A stretch of 64,000 nucleotides of DNA from Enterococcus hulanensis (GTDB taxonomy: Bacteria; Bacillota; Bacilli; Lactobacillales; Enterococcaceae), in the NCBI RefSeq assembly GCF_005405485.1, contig NZ_BJED01000011.1, forward strand, positions 62,001-126,000, read 5' to 3'. The notes below the pieces were generated by a model. It was not told the DNA's origin. It did no database searches and saw nothing but the letters and a program-made list of their open reading frames with translations. Below, one piece after another: positions 26,005-33,624 of the stretch (position 1 is its first letter; each line of letters begins with the position of its first letter). Made by a program: the position numbers and the translations under genes.

Positions 26005-26697
26005 TTAGATGTTATCAGACAATGTCCAAGTAATATCTCCGCTAAATTGTTTACCATCATAAGTAGCTAGCTGAGCAACGTTAGTCAACTTGATGTTGGT
26101 CATCTTAGTAGCATATGCACCCTGAATAGTACCAGGTCCAGTGGACACTTCAACTGTTCCTCCACCATCTGTTGGTTGTGCAAGAGTAATTGATGTTGCG
26201 GATGGTAATGCGATTGCAGTAGCTATTGGTGTCGTAATATCTGCATCTACAGGCTCATTACTTCCAGTGTAGTCATAAACTTGTGCTCCCAAGTCAATGT
26301 CAATTTCTGCTCCAGCAAGTTGTAATGAAGCACTATCTTCTAAATCAGACAAGGCCGCTTCTAATTTCCACTCATTTCCTGCTGCTGTTGGACGTTGGTC
26401 ATCGACTACCACATAACGACCGACACCACCAGTTGTATTGATTTCATCGTAAGTTTTTGGGGCAGATGACGTTACTACTGTATGAGCATTACCAAATTGG
26501 AACGCTTTCGGTGTCCAACGTAAAGTAATATCTCCGGCTGGTGCTGGTTTTGGTGGGTTATAATCTTTAATAAATCCAAACTCTACCTTTGTCTTATCTG
26601 AATCTACTTGAGCCGCACTTGCGCTCATTCCTCCAACCAACAGTCCACCTAGCATTGAAGTCGTAACTAATGATGTTACTAATTTTTTCTTATTCAT
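26005..26697 (-). CDS. Small WxL-domain surface protein (left cassette)
   Basis: A 230-residue secreted protein that is almost only a WxL domain: signal peptide to ASA at about 28, short N-terminal segment, then the domain with NEWKLEAAL and DITWTLSDNI as its two WxL motifs. It heads the left operon, has AAGGAGAGAGA before its ATG, and is followed by an intra-operon terminator. Its counterpart at 34791 has the same length but quite different sequence. Confidence 0.93.
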   Translation of the reverse strand: MNKKKLVTSLVTTSMLGGLLVGGMSASAAQVDSDKTKVEFGFIKDYNPPKPAPAGDITLRWTPKAFQFGNAHTVVTSSAPKTYDEINTTGGVGRYVVVDDQRPTAAGNEWKLEAALSDLEDSASLQLAGAEIDIDLGAQVYDYTGSNEPVDADITTPIATAIALPSATSITLAQPTDGGGTVEVSTGPGTIQGAYATKMTNIKLTNVAQLATYDGKQFSGDITWTLSDNI

Positions 26698-26744
26698 CTC
26701 TTCTCTCTCCTTAAACTATAATTTTTCTATATCAAAAATGTACA

Positions 26745-26775
26745 AACCGTACAGTTGATATTAAAATAGAGTCAG
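26745..26775 (-). promoter_or_regulatory. Spaced TGTAC repeats upstream of the left small WxL gene
   Basis: On the minus strand AATATCAACTGTAC-GGTT-TGTACATT; read as a dyad it is TGTAC-N5-GTACA. The right cassette keeps AATATCAA-TGTAC-N6-TGTACATT at the same place. A winged-helix regulator of the cassette is the obvious candidate to bind it. No clear -35 box was seen nearby, which fits an activated promoter. Confidence 0.6.
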
Positions 26776-26874
26776 TCCTTCTTTAATGATATTTTCAGGA
26801 GATATTTTTTCTTAGTCTAATAAAACTAAGATGCCCCCAAAAATGCTTTCATATCAGACTTTAAAATAGAGAGT

Positions 26875-26890
26875 TGACGGTAACTGACGG
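26875..26890 (+). repeat. TGACGG pair, 3' side of integrase 1
   Basis: Two TGACGG copies start ten bases apart at 26875 and 26885, 157 bases beyond the integrase stop. The right cassette has the same pair, same spacing and orientation, at 35664/35674. Confidence 0.7.
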
Positions 26891-26973
26891 CGTTTGAAAA
26901 GTTTACAGATTTTATTGGCTATCTTCTTAGCCTTTTTTGGGAATATAAACGATGGATTTATCACAGCTCGTAA

Positions 26974-26987
26974 AGTAAGCGCTTACT
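26974..26987. promoter_or_regulatory. cre-like palindrome AGTAAGCGCTTACT
   Basis: A perfect 14-base palindrome matching the core of the CcpA binding site, about 280 bases before the small WxL gene. A second, weaker match, TGAAAGCGCTTTA, lies at 27034-27046 against the integrase stop. Catabolite control is inferred. Confidence 0.55.
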
Positions 26988-27046
26988 CCAATAAAGCAAA
27001 AAGTGGGAAGCCGCAAGTTGGATAAGCATTTTTTGAAAGCGCTTTA

Positions 27047-28165
27047 TTAGACTGTTGCTTGTCTATTGGCTCGTTCCATTCGGTAAATAACTTCAACCCG
27101 TTGTTCCATCATGGAATCCGCATAGGTATCAAGTGTCAGCTTACTTGAAGCATGACCAAGCATTGCGCTGACAGATAGAATATCACTTTGCACTTCTAAA
27201 CAACGTGTAGCGAACGAGTGGCGCAACTGATGGAAATGGATCTCTTCAAGCCCGCATTTTTTTCGGATGCGATGGAAGTGATAGGTTAACAAGCGCGGTT
27301 CCATCGGGTGATTCTTAGTTGAAAAGACAAAGATTCCTTTGGATTGGCAACGGTGTTTCAACAACTCTCTTCGCAGAACTTTAGCCATAGGAATAGAGCG
27401 TACGCTGGATTCTGTCTTAGTTGGGCCAATCATAAGTTGGGTTTTTTGACCTTTCCGACTTAGGGCAATTCGCTGACACGTCTGGGTAACATGGATTAGA
27501 TTCTGGTCAAAATCAATGTCGCTCCATTTTAGTGCTGAGATTTCACCGATTCGAAGCCCAGTATTTAGTGCCAGATACGTTGGCAAGCCTCTATGTTTCT
27601 TTTCTTTAAGTGCGACTTTTTCTAACTTTGTTTGTTCTTTTCTTGTGAATGCTCGAATAGGTTTATTTTTCTCTTTAGGTAATTTGAGTTTTAAAAAGGG
27701 ATTCTCGTTGATTTTCTTTTCTTTTTTCGCATAGTTCAGACACTTGTTTGTAATCCTAATGATCACGCGCATTGTAGAGGTCTGGAGCCCATTTTCCTGC
27801 CACTTTGAAACGAGTAGTTTCCCTGTCTCAGGGGTTAGTTCATTTAGAAGAACATGTCCAATATAGGGAAATACATATCTGTTCAGCTTATAACGGTAGG
27901 TGCCAAAAGTAGATGGTTTCACTTCATCTTGAATATCTACTAACCAAGTGCGTCCCCATTCTTCTAGGGGAATGCAGGCACTCCCATGTATTTCTTGTTG
28001 AGTATAATATTGCGCTTTTAACGCATACAGTTGGATTCGTACTTCTTGAAACGTTTTTCCATAAATGTAGCCATACTTTATCTTCCCATTGGCTTTGTAG
28101 CCTTTTTTATACCTGCCTTCCCAACGTCCATCTTTTCGTTTGTAAATATTTTCTCCTCTACGCAT
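27047..28165 (-). CDS. Tyrosine integrase of the left WxL cassette
   Basis: A 372-residue tyrosine recombinase. The N terminus (KRKDGRWEGRYKKGYK) resembles the AP2-like arm-binding domain of Tn916-type integrases; a core-binding SAM-like domain follows at about 65-150. Catalytic residues are present: Arg in TGLRIGE, Lys in GPTKTES, HxxR in HQLRHSF, His in LGHAS and Tyr in DTYADS. It is intact. No excisionase, relaxase or other mobile-element gene adjoins; instead it lies directly ahead of a WxL operon in the same orientation. Confidence 0.93.
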   Translation of the reverse strand: MRRGENIYKRKDGRWEGRYKKGYKANGKIKYGYIYGKTFQEVRIQLYALKAQYYTQQEIHGSACIPLEEWGRTWLVDIQDEVKPSTFGTYRYKLNRYVFPYIGHVLLNELTPETGKLLVSKWQENGLQTSTMRVIIRITNKCLNYAKKEKKINENPFLKLKLPKEKNKPIRAFTRKEQTKLEKVALKEKKHRGLPTYLALNTGLRIGEISALKWSDIDFDQNLIHVTQTCQRIALSRKGQKTQLMIGPTKTESSVRSIPMAKVLRRELLKHRCQSKGIFVFSTKNHPMEPRLLTYHFHRIRKKCGLEEIHFHQLRHSFATRCLEVQSDILSVSAMLGHASSKLTLDTYADSMMEQRVEVIYRMERANRQATV

Positions 28166-28180
28166 ACATCCTCTTCCTTT

Positions 28181-28198
28181 CGACGGCTTAATTGACGG
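28181..28198 (+). repeat. CGACGG/TGACGG pair in the integrase 1 leader
   Basis: CGACGG at 28181 and TGACGG at 28193, twelve bases apart, 16-33 bases upstream of the integrase ATG. The second integrase has TGACGG twice, also twelve apart, in the same place. Confidence 0.65.
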
Positions 28199-28204
28199 TA
28201 ATTG

Positions 28205-28265
28205 TAGAATCTCCTAATAAGTAAAAATTCACCTATAATTCTTGCTATTTCGAGAAGATTCTACT
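28205..28265. repeat. Inverted repeat GTAGAATCT / AGATTCTAC
   Basis: Nine-base perfect arms at 28205-28213 and 28257-28265 bracket 43 bases between the integrase leader and the divergent RNA promoter. They have no clear match in the right cassette. Confidence 0.5.
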
Positions 28266-28311
28266 GCAAACAATTACATTTGTGTTTTTTTAACAAAATT
28301 AATAATTTATA

Positions 28312-28340
28312 TTGATTATTGTTTAACTGTATTCTATAAT
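28312..28340 (+). promoter_or_regulatory. Promoter of candidate ncRNA 1
   Basis: TTGATT, 17 bases, TATAAT on the plus strand, divergent from the integrase. The right cassette has TTGATT-N17-TATAAT in the matching position. Confidence 0.7.
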
Positions 28341-28346
28341 TGAGAC

Positions 28347-28514
28347 AGAACAATTCAGTTTTTTCTATTAAATACTTTCATATTAGAATATTTTTCGTAG
28401 TTTTAATTAAACCATGTAATAATCTAAACAAAATTATTGGTTCTAGCAATAGTTTTTTATTACATCAATATATATAAAAAGGCAGGTCTGATTTTTAGCA
28501 GACCTGCCTTTTTT
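28347..28514 (+). ncRNA. Candidate noncoding RNA 1 (~168 nt)
   Basis: The stretch runs from the expected start site of the promoter at 28312 to a strong terminator. It holds no reading frame with a ribosome site; its only ATG in the middle is followed at once by TAA. ATGTAATAA and TTATTACAT inside it can pair. A unit of about the same length, with partial sequence similarity (TCAGTT and TAGTTTT...AAAC), exists in the right cassette at 37158. Function unknown; it could act on integrase or WxL mRNA. Confidence 0.6.
28476..28514. terminator. Strong bidirectional terminator of ncRNA 1
   Basis: AAAAA-GGCAGGTCTG-8-CAGACCTGCC-TTTTTT, ten perfect pairs. Confidence 0.9.
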
Positions 28515-28561
28515 ATGTTCTCGCTATTCTATTACCTTGAATCGTCTATTATATAGAAGAA

Positions 28562-28585
28562 AAAGAGAAGCCTCAAAAGACTTCT
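28562..28585 (-). terminator. Terminator of winged-helix regulator 2
   Basis: Minus strand AGAGAAG-TCTTTTGAGG-CTTCTCT followed by T5, overlapping the end of the regulator gene region. Confidence 0.75.
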
Positions 28586-29299
28586 CTACTGCTGCTTCAC
28601 TAACTTTTCATCTGCATTATCCAGATACACCTGATCGTACACCGATTCGTGCAGGCGATAGCCGCGTCCCCAACAAGTTTCGATGATTGGACCTTCGATG
28701 CCTTGTCCGGCTAGTTTGTCTTTTAGATGCTTGACCATTACAGAGAGTTGGGACATGCTGGAGTTGCTCTTGCCGCGATTCCACATGCGGAGGCAGATTT
28801 CTTCGCGCGGGACTGTTTTTTTCTGCTGAAAGAGAAGTTCAAACAGCTTCACTTCGCCGCCGCTTAATGAAAAGGCGGACATTGGGCGTTTATCTTCGGC
28901 TTTCGGCAGAAAGACGATATTGCCTTCTTTGCGGACTTTTTCGCAGCTGAGTTTTTCCCGCAAGACTTCTAGGGTCGGCTGACTTACGATCCATTCGGTC
29001 AAGCCTTGTTCTTTCCATTCTTCTAAATCGGTCTCTTCCAAGCGTTCATCGGATTTCCGCAGGATTGGAGTCGCGCAGGTGCTTAATGTTTCTAAGAGTT
29101 CTTTGACTTCGGCGTTTGCCAGTGTCTCGCTTAAAATAATCAGATCAAACATGTGGATGATGTCGTGCTTTGAATTCTGCGACAGGCAGAGATTGATCAT
29201 CAGCTTTGAGGTGAAGACCTCGTGTCCGAGTTGGCGCAAGCGTACCTCAAAGGCTTGCTCGTTTAATGGGTTATTGGTTAATAGTAGTATTTGGCTCAT
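28586..29299 (-). CDS. Atypical winged-helix regulator of the right WxL cassette (copy B)
   Basis: A 237-residue near-copy of the 20283 regulator: only residues 19, 36, 70, 141, 142, 228 and 229 differ. It keeps the receiver-like N domain without phosphoacceptor Asp and the C-terminal winged helix. It closes the right cassette. The near identity contrasts with the low similarity of the WxL proteins in the two cassettes, suggesting recent copying or gene conversion of the regulator. Confidence 0.82.
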   Translation of the reverse strand: MSQILLLTNNPLNEQAFEVRLRQLGHEVFTSKLMINLCLSQNSKHDIIHMFDLIILSETLANAEVKELLETLSTCATPILRKSDERLEETDLEEWKEQGLTEWIVSQPTLEVLREKLSCEKVRKEGNIVFLPKAEDKRPMSAFSLSGGEVKLFELLFQQKKTVPREEICLRMWNRGKSNSSMSQLSVMVKHLKDKLAGQGIEGPIIETCWGRGYRLHESVYDQVYLDNADEKLVKQQ

Positions 29300-29320
29300 A
29301 GTTCATTCCTTCTTTCTGCG

Positions 29321-29404
29321 TTAGATAGTAAGGCGTTGCGATTGGTTATGGTGGTCCCCTTTTAGCAGGTATAGGTAAAAATAGGCGTTCAACTGGTAAA
29401 CTTT
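29321..29404 (-). pseudogene. Remnant of a second winged-helix regulator (C-terminal 28 codons)
   Basis: In the minus strand a frame reads EKVYQLNAYFYLYLLKGDHH and on to a TAA at 29321. It matches the end of the left-cassette regulator (GYQLNKYFHRCLLKGEFQNK). Just beyond, CGGGCGGT at about 29418 matches half of the hairpin that lies before the intact left gene at 21834. A deletion therefore seems to have removed the rest of the gene. Confidence 0.7.
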
Positions 29405-29470
29405 TTCCGAAGAACTACGGGCGGTCGAAAAAGAAACTAACTTTTTATTTGTATGTAACAATTTTCAGTT

Positions 29471-29496
29471 AAGGAAAAGCCAAGTGGCTTCTCCTT
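29471..29496 (-). terminator. Hairpin after the large WxL gene (right)
   Basis: AAGGAAAAGCC and GGCTTCTCCTT pair around AAGT. No long T run follows, so termination is likely partial. Confidence 0.45.
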
Positions 29497-29506
29497 CATT
29501 GAAATT

Positions 29507-31918
29507 TTATGGACCGACAGATAGCTCCCAGTCTAGAATTGCGTTATATGGTTTCCCTAAACTAACACCAGATGTACTTGGAAGGCTCAATTCGACATCG
29601 TTCAAATTGTAATTAATTTGATAGACGCCTTTAGTGGTACCAGCATGCAACACAACACTTGTCCCATCAGAATATAGTGTTTTATTAGCTACTGAACCGC
29701 TTGGTATTAATGATTCACTTACTGTGTTATAGCCGTTTACTGTATTAAATGATCCATTATTTAAGGAAATACTTGTGCTCGTAGGCAAAGTATTCATCCC
29801 GTCACTAAATTGTCCTAGCTTTACAGCAACATCCCAATTTCCTGATAATGATTGGTCCTTAAAACGAATATATGGATTGTAGCCCGCAGCATAAGCAGAT
29901 GCATCAAGCTTCTTCGTTTGCGATCCAGCTAGAGCATTCACCGTTCCAAAACGAAAATCTGGCAAGTTTTCAAAAACCGAATCTCCAGTTTGATTAAGAT
30001 TTGGTTCATCTGGATCATCAATCCGAACAAAATTATCTGCTTTGATTTTTGCCGTTAAATTTCCATCTATCTCAATTTCGGCTGGCAACACTTGATTCAC
30101 TGCTCCAGTTGCTGTAGTAGTAAAAGAAATAGTCGCATAGTTATTCACACCACCAGAAGGAATAGTCACCCCTGTTAGATTAATTCCCGCTGCTAAGTTT
30201 CCTGAAAAATTCTGAGGAATACCGATTGCAGGAGTATACGTTACTTGGACAGGATTTGATAAACCGCTTGCCCAGATACTCGTAGATTGTACTTTCAAGT
30301 CTTTCATTGCCGTTGATCCTGAATTCATTAGTTTGGAGGTCCAAGTCACTGTTCCGCCATTAGCTATAATTTTAGGTGTTGGCGTTAAATCTAGCGTTGC
30401 CGTCGTTTTCGCTAAACGATAATGGTACTTAATTTCTTTGTTCCCTTTAACGTTCGCTATTGAGACTGGTGTCCCTGATGAATTCACCACGCCTGATGCA
30501 TCGGTAACATTTTCCCAACCGACATAATCCCAGTCATCCCCACTGGTATCTGTCAAGGTAGCAACAGGTATTTTTGTATAAGTGTCATTGTCGTCTATAT
30601 TTACTGATGCGGGATTTGACGCAACGCCAAGTAATGTAGTGCCATCAGAACTATCTACGATTTTTTCTGTTAGTGTATGTTCGTTCTTTCGATAGATATA
30701 TTGTATGGTCGTATTTGCATTAATGGTTTGAGAAACGGGGGTCGTTTTCACAGCACTCATCGGTTCTGTACTTAATTTCCACCCTTGATACAGCCACTCA
30801 GTTCCCGCGGATGTCTTGGATACCGCTGGAGTTGCCGTAAAAGTACTACCAGTTGCGACACTTTGCGTGCCATTCCAAGAAGGATCGATCACAGCTCCTG
30901 AGGTATCAATGTAATTTTCAGTCACTGTACGCACGAGTTTCACATCGTAGACAAGATGCACTTCATCCTTTAAATCATCAAATTCCGCACTAAACGTCAC
31001 ATTGGGTGGAAAAGTCGGATTAATTGATCCTTGATTTCCAGCCCCTTTATACCAGCCTTGATAGGTATAAATGTTTGATCCTATTACATAGGTTTTCGGT
31101 AATGTTGATCCTCCTGACATTGTGTAGACATAAGGATCTGAGGTAATATCCGATAGTTTATTCTGTGTATAACCAGACGGCACTGTAATTAATGCACCTG
31201 TCGTATCTTCAAATATTTCTTTTACTTGTTGAAAGGCAGTAGGTCGATATTCTATCGTATCATTGTCGTCCCCATACCTATGACTGTACTGACTTCCATA
31301 AAAACCATCACTGACTTCTCTTCTTCCTAAACTCAAGAATGAGTTTGAACTATTATTATACAAATACGAATTATCTGATTGCTTAATAAAGTTTCCCGAA
31401 TTAGTAAAGGCTGAAGCTGACATATAAGAACCATTAAGATAATTATAACGATTGTAATTTATGAGTGGAAGATGAGTAGATAGAGTTTTTATATGTCTCA
31501 TATTTCCTGATGGAACTAGAGAGAGATTTCCCACCACTGTGTATAAAGATTGTACTTTTTCTACTCCAGGTGATCCTCCAGCAGGATAAGTAGAACTCTT
31601 ATTATACGCTGGAATATCTACTTTGAATGCATTGGATGCAGGTGTTTTTGATATATTTGCAGGAACAGTACCTGTTTTAGTCGTGCTGGAACTAGACGGA
31701 CCAATGAAAGTATACTTATAGTCCACCAAATCTGCTGTGAAAGTTAAACTAGATGGTAGCTCAGTGCCACCTGTATTCATAATTTTTAGGTTTATATTGG
31801 AAGCCCCAAAATTAGCCGTTTGAATCGCATAATTTTCTTCAACAAAACAAGAAAGTGTCGATGCAAGAAGCATCACTGTTAAGACAAGTTTGCCCCCTTT
31901 TAAAATTTTCTTTTTCAT
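29507..31918 (-). CDS. Large WxL-like surface protein (right cassette)
   Basis: An 803-residue secreted protein, counterpart of the one at 22099. A signal peptide occupies about 1-32; MucBP-like repeats lie in the middle (three of the type VTENYIDTSGAVID / LTEKIVDSSDGTTLLG); a DUF11-like domain (LDLTPTPKIIANGGTVTWTSKLMNSG) and a C-terminal WxL-type domain follow. The first WxL motif is degenerate, GNWDVAVKL, and the second is LDWELSVGP. Its start overlaps the preceding DUF916 gene by four bases. Confidence 0.88.
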   Translation of the reverse strand: MKKKILKGGKLVLTVMLLASTLSCFVEENYAIQTANFGASNINLKIMNTGGTELPSSLTFTADLVDYKYTFIGPSSSSTTKTGTVPANISKTPASNAFKVDIPAYNKSSTYPAGGSPGVEKVQSLYTVVGNLSLVPSGNMRHIKTLSTHLPLINYNRYNYLNGSYMSASAFTNSGNFIKQSDNSYLYNNSSNSFLSLGRREVSDGFYGSQYSHRYGDDNDTIEYRPTAFQQVKEIFEDTTGALITVPSGYTQNKLSDITSDPYVYTMSGGSTLPKTYVIGSNIYTYQGWYKGAGNQGSINPTFPPNVTFSAEFDDLKDEVHLVYDVKLVRTVTENYIDTSGAVIDPSWNGTQSVATGSTFTATPAVSKTSAGTEWLYQGWKLSTEPMSAVKTTPVSQTINANTTIQYIYRKNEHTLTEKIVDSSDGTTLLGVASNPASVNIDDNDTYTKIPVATLTDTSGDDWDYVGWENVTDASGVVNSSGTPVSIANVKGNKEIKYHYRLAKTTATLDLTPTPKIIANGGTVTWTSKLMNSGSTAMKDLKVQSTSIWASGLSNPVQVTYTPAIGIPQNFSGNLAAGINLTGVTIPSGGVNNYATISFTTTATGAVNQVLPAEIEIDGNLTAKIKADNFVRIDDPDEPNLNQTGDSVFENLPDFRFGTVNALAGSQTKKLDASAYAAGYNPYIRFKDQSLSGNWDVAVKLGQFSDGMNTLPTSTSISLNNGSFNTVNGYNTVSESLIPSGSVANKTLYSDGTSVVLHAGTTKGVYQINYNLNDVELSLPSTSGVSLGKPYNAILDWELSVGP

Positions 31919-33009
31919 GACCCACGACTCCTTTTCCTTTTATAAATAATAAAGCCACTTACAATAATGATTAGCCCAAGAGTCCCTCCAATAATTGAAG
32001 GACGCCAGTTGGTTTCCTTCTGAAGAGCTCGTTTCATTTCTGTCACTTGTTTTTCGCTTATTTGAACATTCTTTTTGGTCGTTTTACTACCATTCATCGT
32101 TTTTATAACGCTCTGAAACTGGTATTTACCTGCCACCAACTCTTTTTCTTCTAAATCTAGTCGATAGGCAAACTGACTCGTTGGAGCAAATTTAATATCC
32201 TTTATCGTTTGTTTAGCAATTGGTTTGGTTTGTTCCTTTTTAGTCAGACTTCCTTCGATCATCATTTGTTGGATGATTTCTGGAGAAGGATTTTGAAAAA
32301 TCGCTTCAATAACTAGATTACCATTTACAACTTTTGGCTCCACATTTAATAGATTCACCTCTTGTCCACCATAAATGGCTGTCTCAGTTTTTTCCGTTAG
32401 AATCAAAGCAATCGTATAGCTTAGACGATTTTGGATAGATATATTTTTTTCATTTTCTTTTACTATGCTTTTCGGACGAACTACAATTCCGCCAAGCAAA
32501 ATCCCTTCAAAAGATTTCGTGGGCGGAGTAACCTGAATAGCCACTTCTTTTTCACTATTCGCCGCTACTTCCACTTCGTCTTGCTCGGGTTTTACTACTT
32601 CAGAAATAGGCAGCTTGTTACTCTTATCTCGTTGTTTATGCGGCTCATCATAAACTAATAACCCATTATTATTCGTGGTGGCTTGATTAACTCTGACTTT
32701 ATAACGTTGCTTCTTATCTGATTGATTGAATAGCTTGATTTTCACAGTTTGCCTTTCTGATGGTTTCACCAATAGATGAAAATAATCGATTTTTGGATTG
32801 ATCTGACTTTCTGGCAATACTGCTTGTACTGTAAATCTTCCCACATCACTTGCTTCTTCGGCCCGCTTTGCTTCTGCTGAAAAAGGAAAGAAAAGAAGAA
32901 AAAGAAACAACAAAAGGAGTCGATAATTGTTTATTTGGCTTTTTTGCGTCATTACAATAATCCGTCCCTTACTCTGCTTATTTAAAAAGATGGAGTTGAT
33001 TTTGAACAT
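31915..33009 (-). CDS. Second DUF916/DUF3324 protein (right cassette)
   Basis: A DUF916/DUF3324 protein of up to 364 residues; the ATG at MTQKSQINNYRLLLL, about 19 codons in, gives a cleaner signal peptide, and the longer start overlaps the miniprotein gene. DUF916 begins FTVQAVLPESQINPK and includes VTPPTKSFEG; DUF3324 follows and a C-terminal helix with KRKRSRG anchors it. The left cassette has only one DUF916 gene, so this one is extra or was lost on the left. It probably pairs with the large WxL protein whose gene it overlaps. Confidence 0.88.
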   Translation of the reverse strand: MFKINSIFLNKQSKGRIIVMTQKSQINNYRLLLLFLFLLFFPFSAEAKRAEEASDVGRFTVQAVLPESQINPKIDYFHLLVKPSERQTVKIKLFNQSDKKQRYKVRVNQATTNNNGLLVYDEPHKQRDKSNKLPISEVVKPEQDEVEVAANSEKEVAIQVTPPTKSFEGILLGGIVVRPKSIVKENEKNISIQNRLSYTIALILTEKTETAIYGGQEVNLLNVEPKVVNGNLVIEAIFQNPSPEIIQQMMIEGSLTKKEQTKPIAKQTIKDIKFAPTSQFAYRLDLEEKELVAGKYQFQSVIKTMNGSKTTKKNVQISEKQVTEMKRALQKETNWRPSIIGGTLGLIIIVSGFIIYKRKRSRGS

Positions 33010-33196
33010 CTAAGTATAGATAGCCCGCCAAAAGAAACCAGCCAAAAGAAAGAACCAAAAAGGTTACATTGAAAATCAAGTAACTCCCCTTCTTTTTCAA
33101 TTGAACCATTCGACGATTATCCTGAATAAACAAAATAATCGCTAAAAGAAAGAACACGATTCCCACAATAACTGTTCCAACGATCCATGGCATCAT
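32978..33196 (-). CDS. Two-helix membrane miniprotein of WxL cassette (right)
   Basis: A 72-residue homolog of the 21865 product: helices at about 5-24 and 44-63, a basic stretch MVQLKKKG between, and the ending DVQNQLHLFK. It overlaps the LPxTG gene by four bases upstream and the DUF916 gene downstream, so it is strictly co-translated. In this cassette it precedes the large WxL gene; in the left it follows it. Confidence 0.75.
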   Translation of the reverse strand: MMPWIVGTVIVGIVFFLLAIILFIQDNRRMVQLKKKGSYLIFNVTFLVLSFGWFLLAGYLYLDVQNQLHLFK

Positions 33197-33624
33197 ATCT
33201 GGTTTTCCTCCCGACTTTTCTTTCTATAGAGTAGAATACTGATAATTAGAAGAATTCCACCAAAAATAACCAATAACGGCTGACCGACTTCTCCTGTTTT
33301 AGGTAGTAATTTTTCAATTATAGAGCTGGGCCACCAACTACTTCCTCCACCTGAACCACTAGTAATGATAGTTTGTTTTTGTTTACTCTCTGTGTCAGAC
33401 GTAGCAATGCTGCTAGTGGTAGCTGTAGTAGAACTGCTGATTGTTGTATCCGTAGTTGAACTATCTGATGAAGAGATCGATGTACTTGACGAAATACTCT
33501 CTGATTCAAAACCAATGTAAGCATCAGTTTTTGCTGACGCTTGATAAGCGCCGCCAACTAAAAAAATGCTAAGGACTAAACTCGTGCAAAGAATACCGAT
33601 TTTAGTGTTTGTTCGTTTATTCAA
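33193..33624 (-). CDS. Small LPxTG-anchored Ser/Thr-rich protein (right cassette)
   Basis: A 143-residue precursor with a signal peptide (about 1-31), Ser/Thr-rich stalk, short Gly/Ser/Trp patch (GSGGGSSWWPSS) and the sorting signal LPKTGE, hydrophobic helix and KKSREE tail. It is the counterpart of the 24416 product and overlaps both neighbouring genes by a few bases. Confidence 0.88.
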   Translation of the reverse strand: MNKRTNTKIGILCTSLVLSIFLVGGAYQASAKTDAYIGFESESISSSTSISSSDSSTTDTTISSSTTATTSSIATSDTESKQKQTIITSGSGGGSSWWPSSIIEKLLPKTGEVGQPLLVIFGGILLIISILLYRKKSREENQI

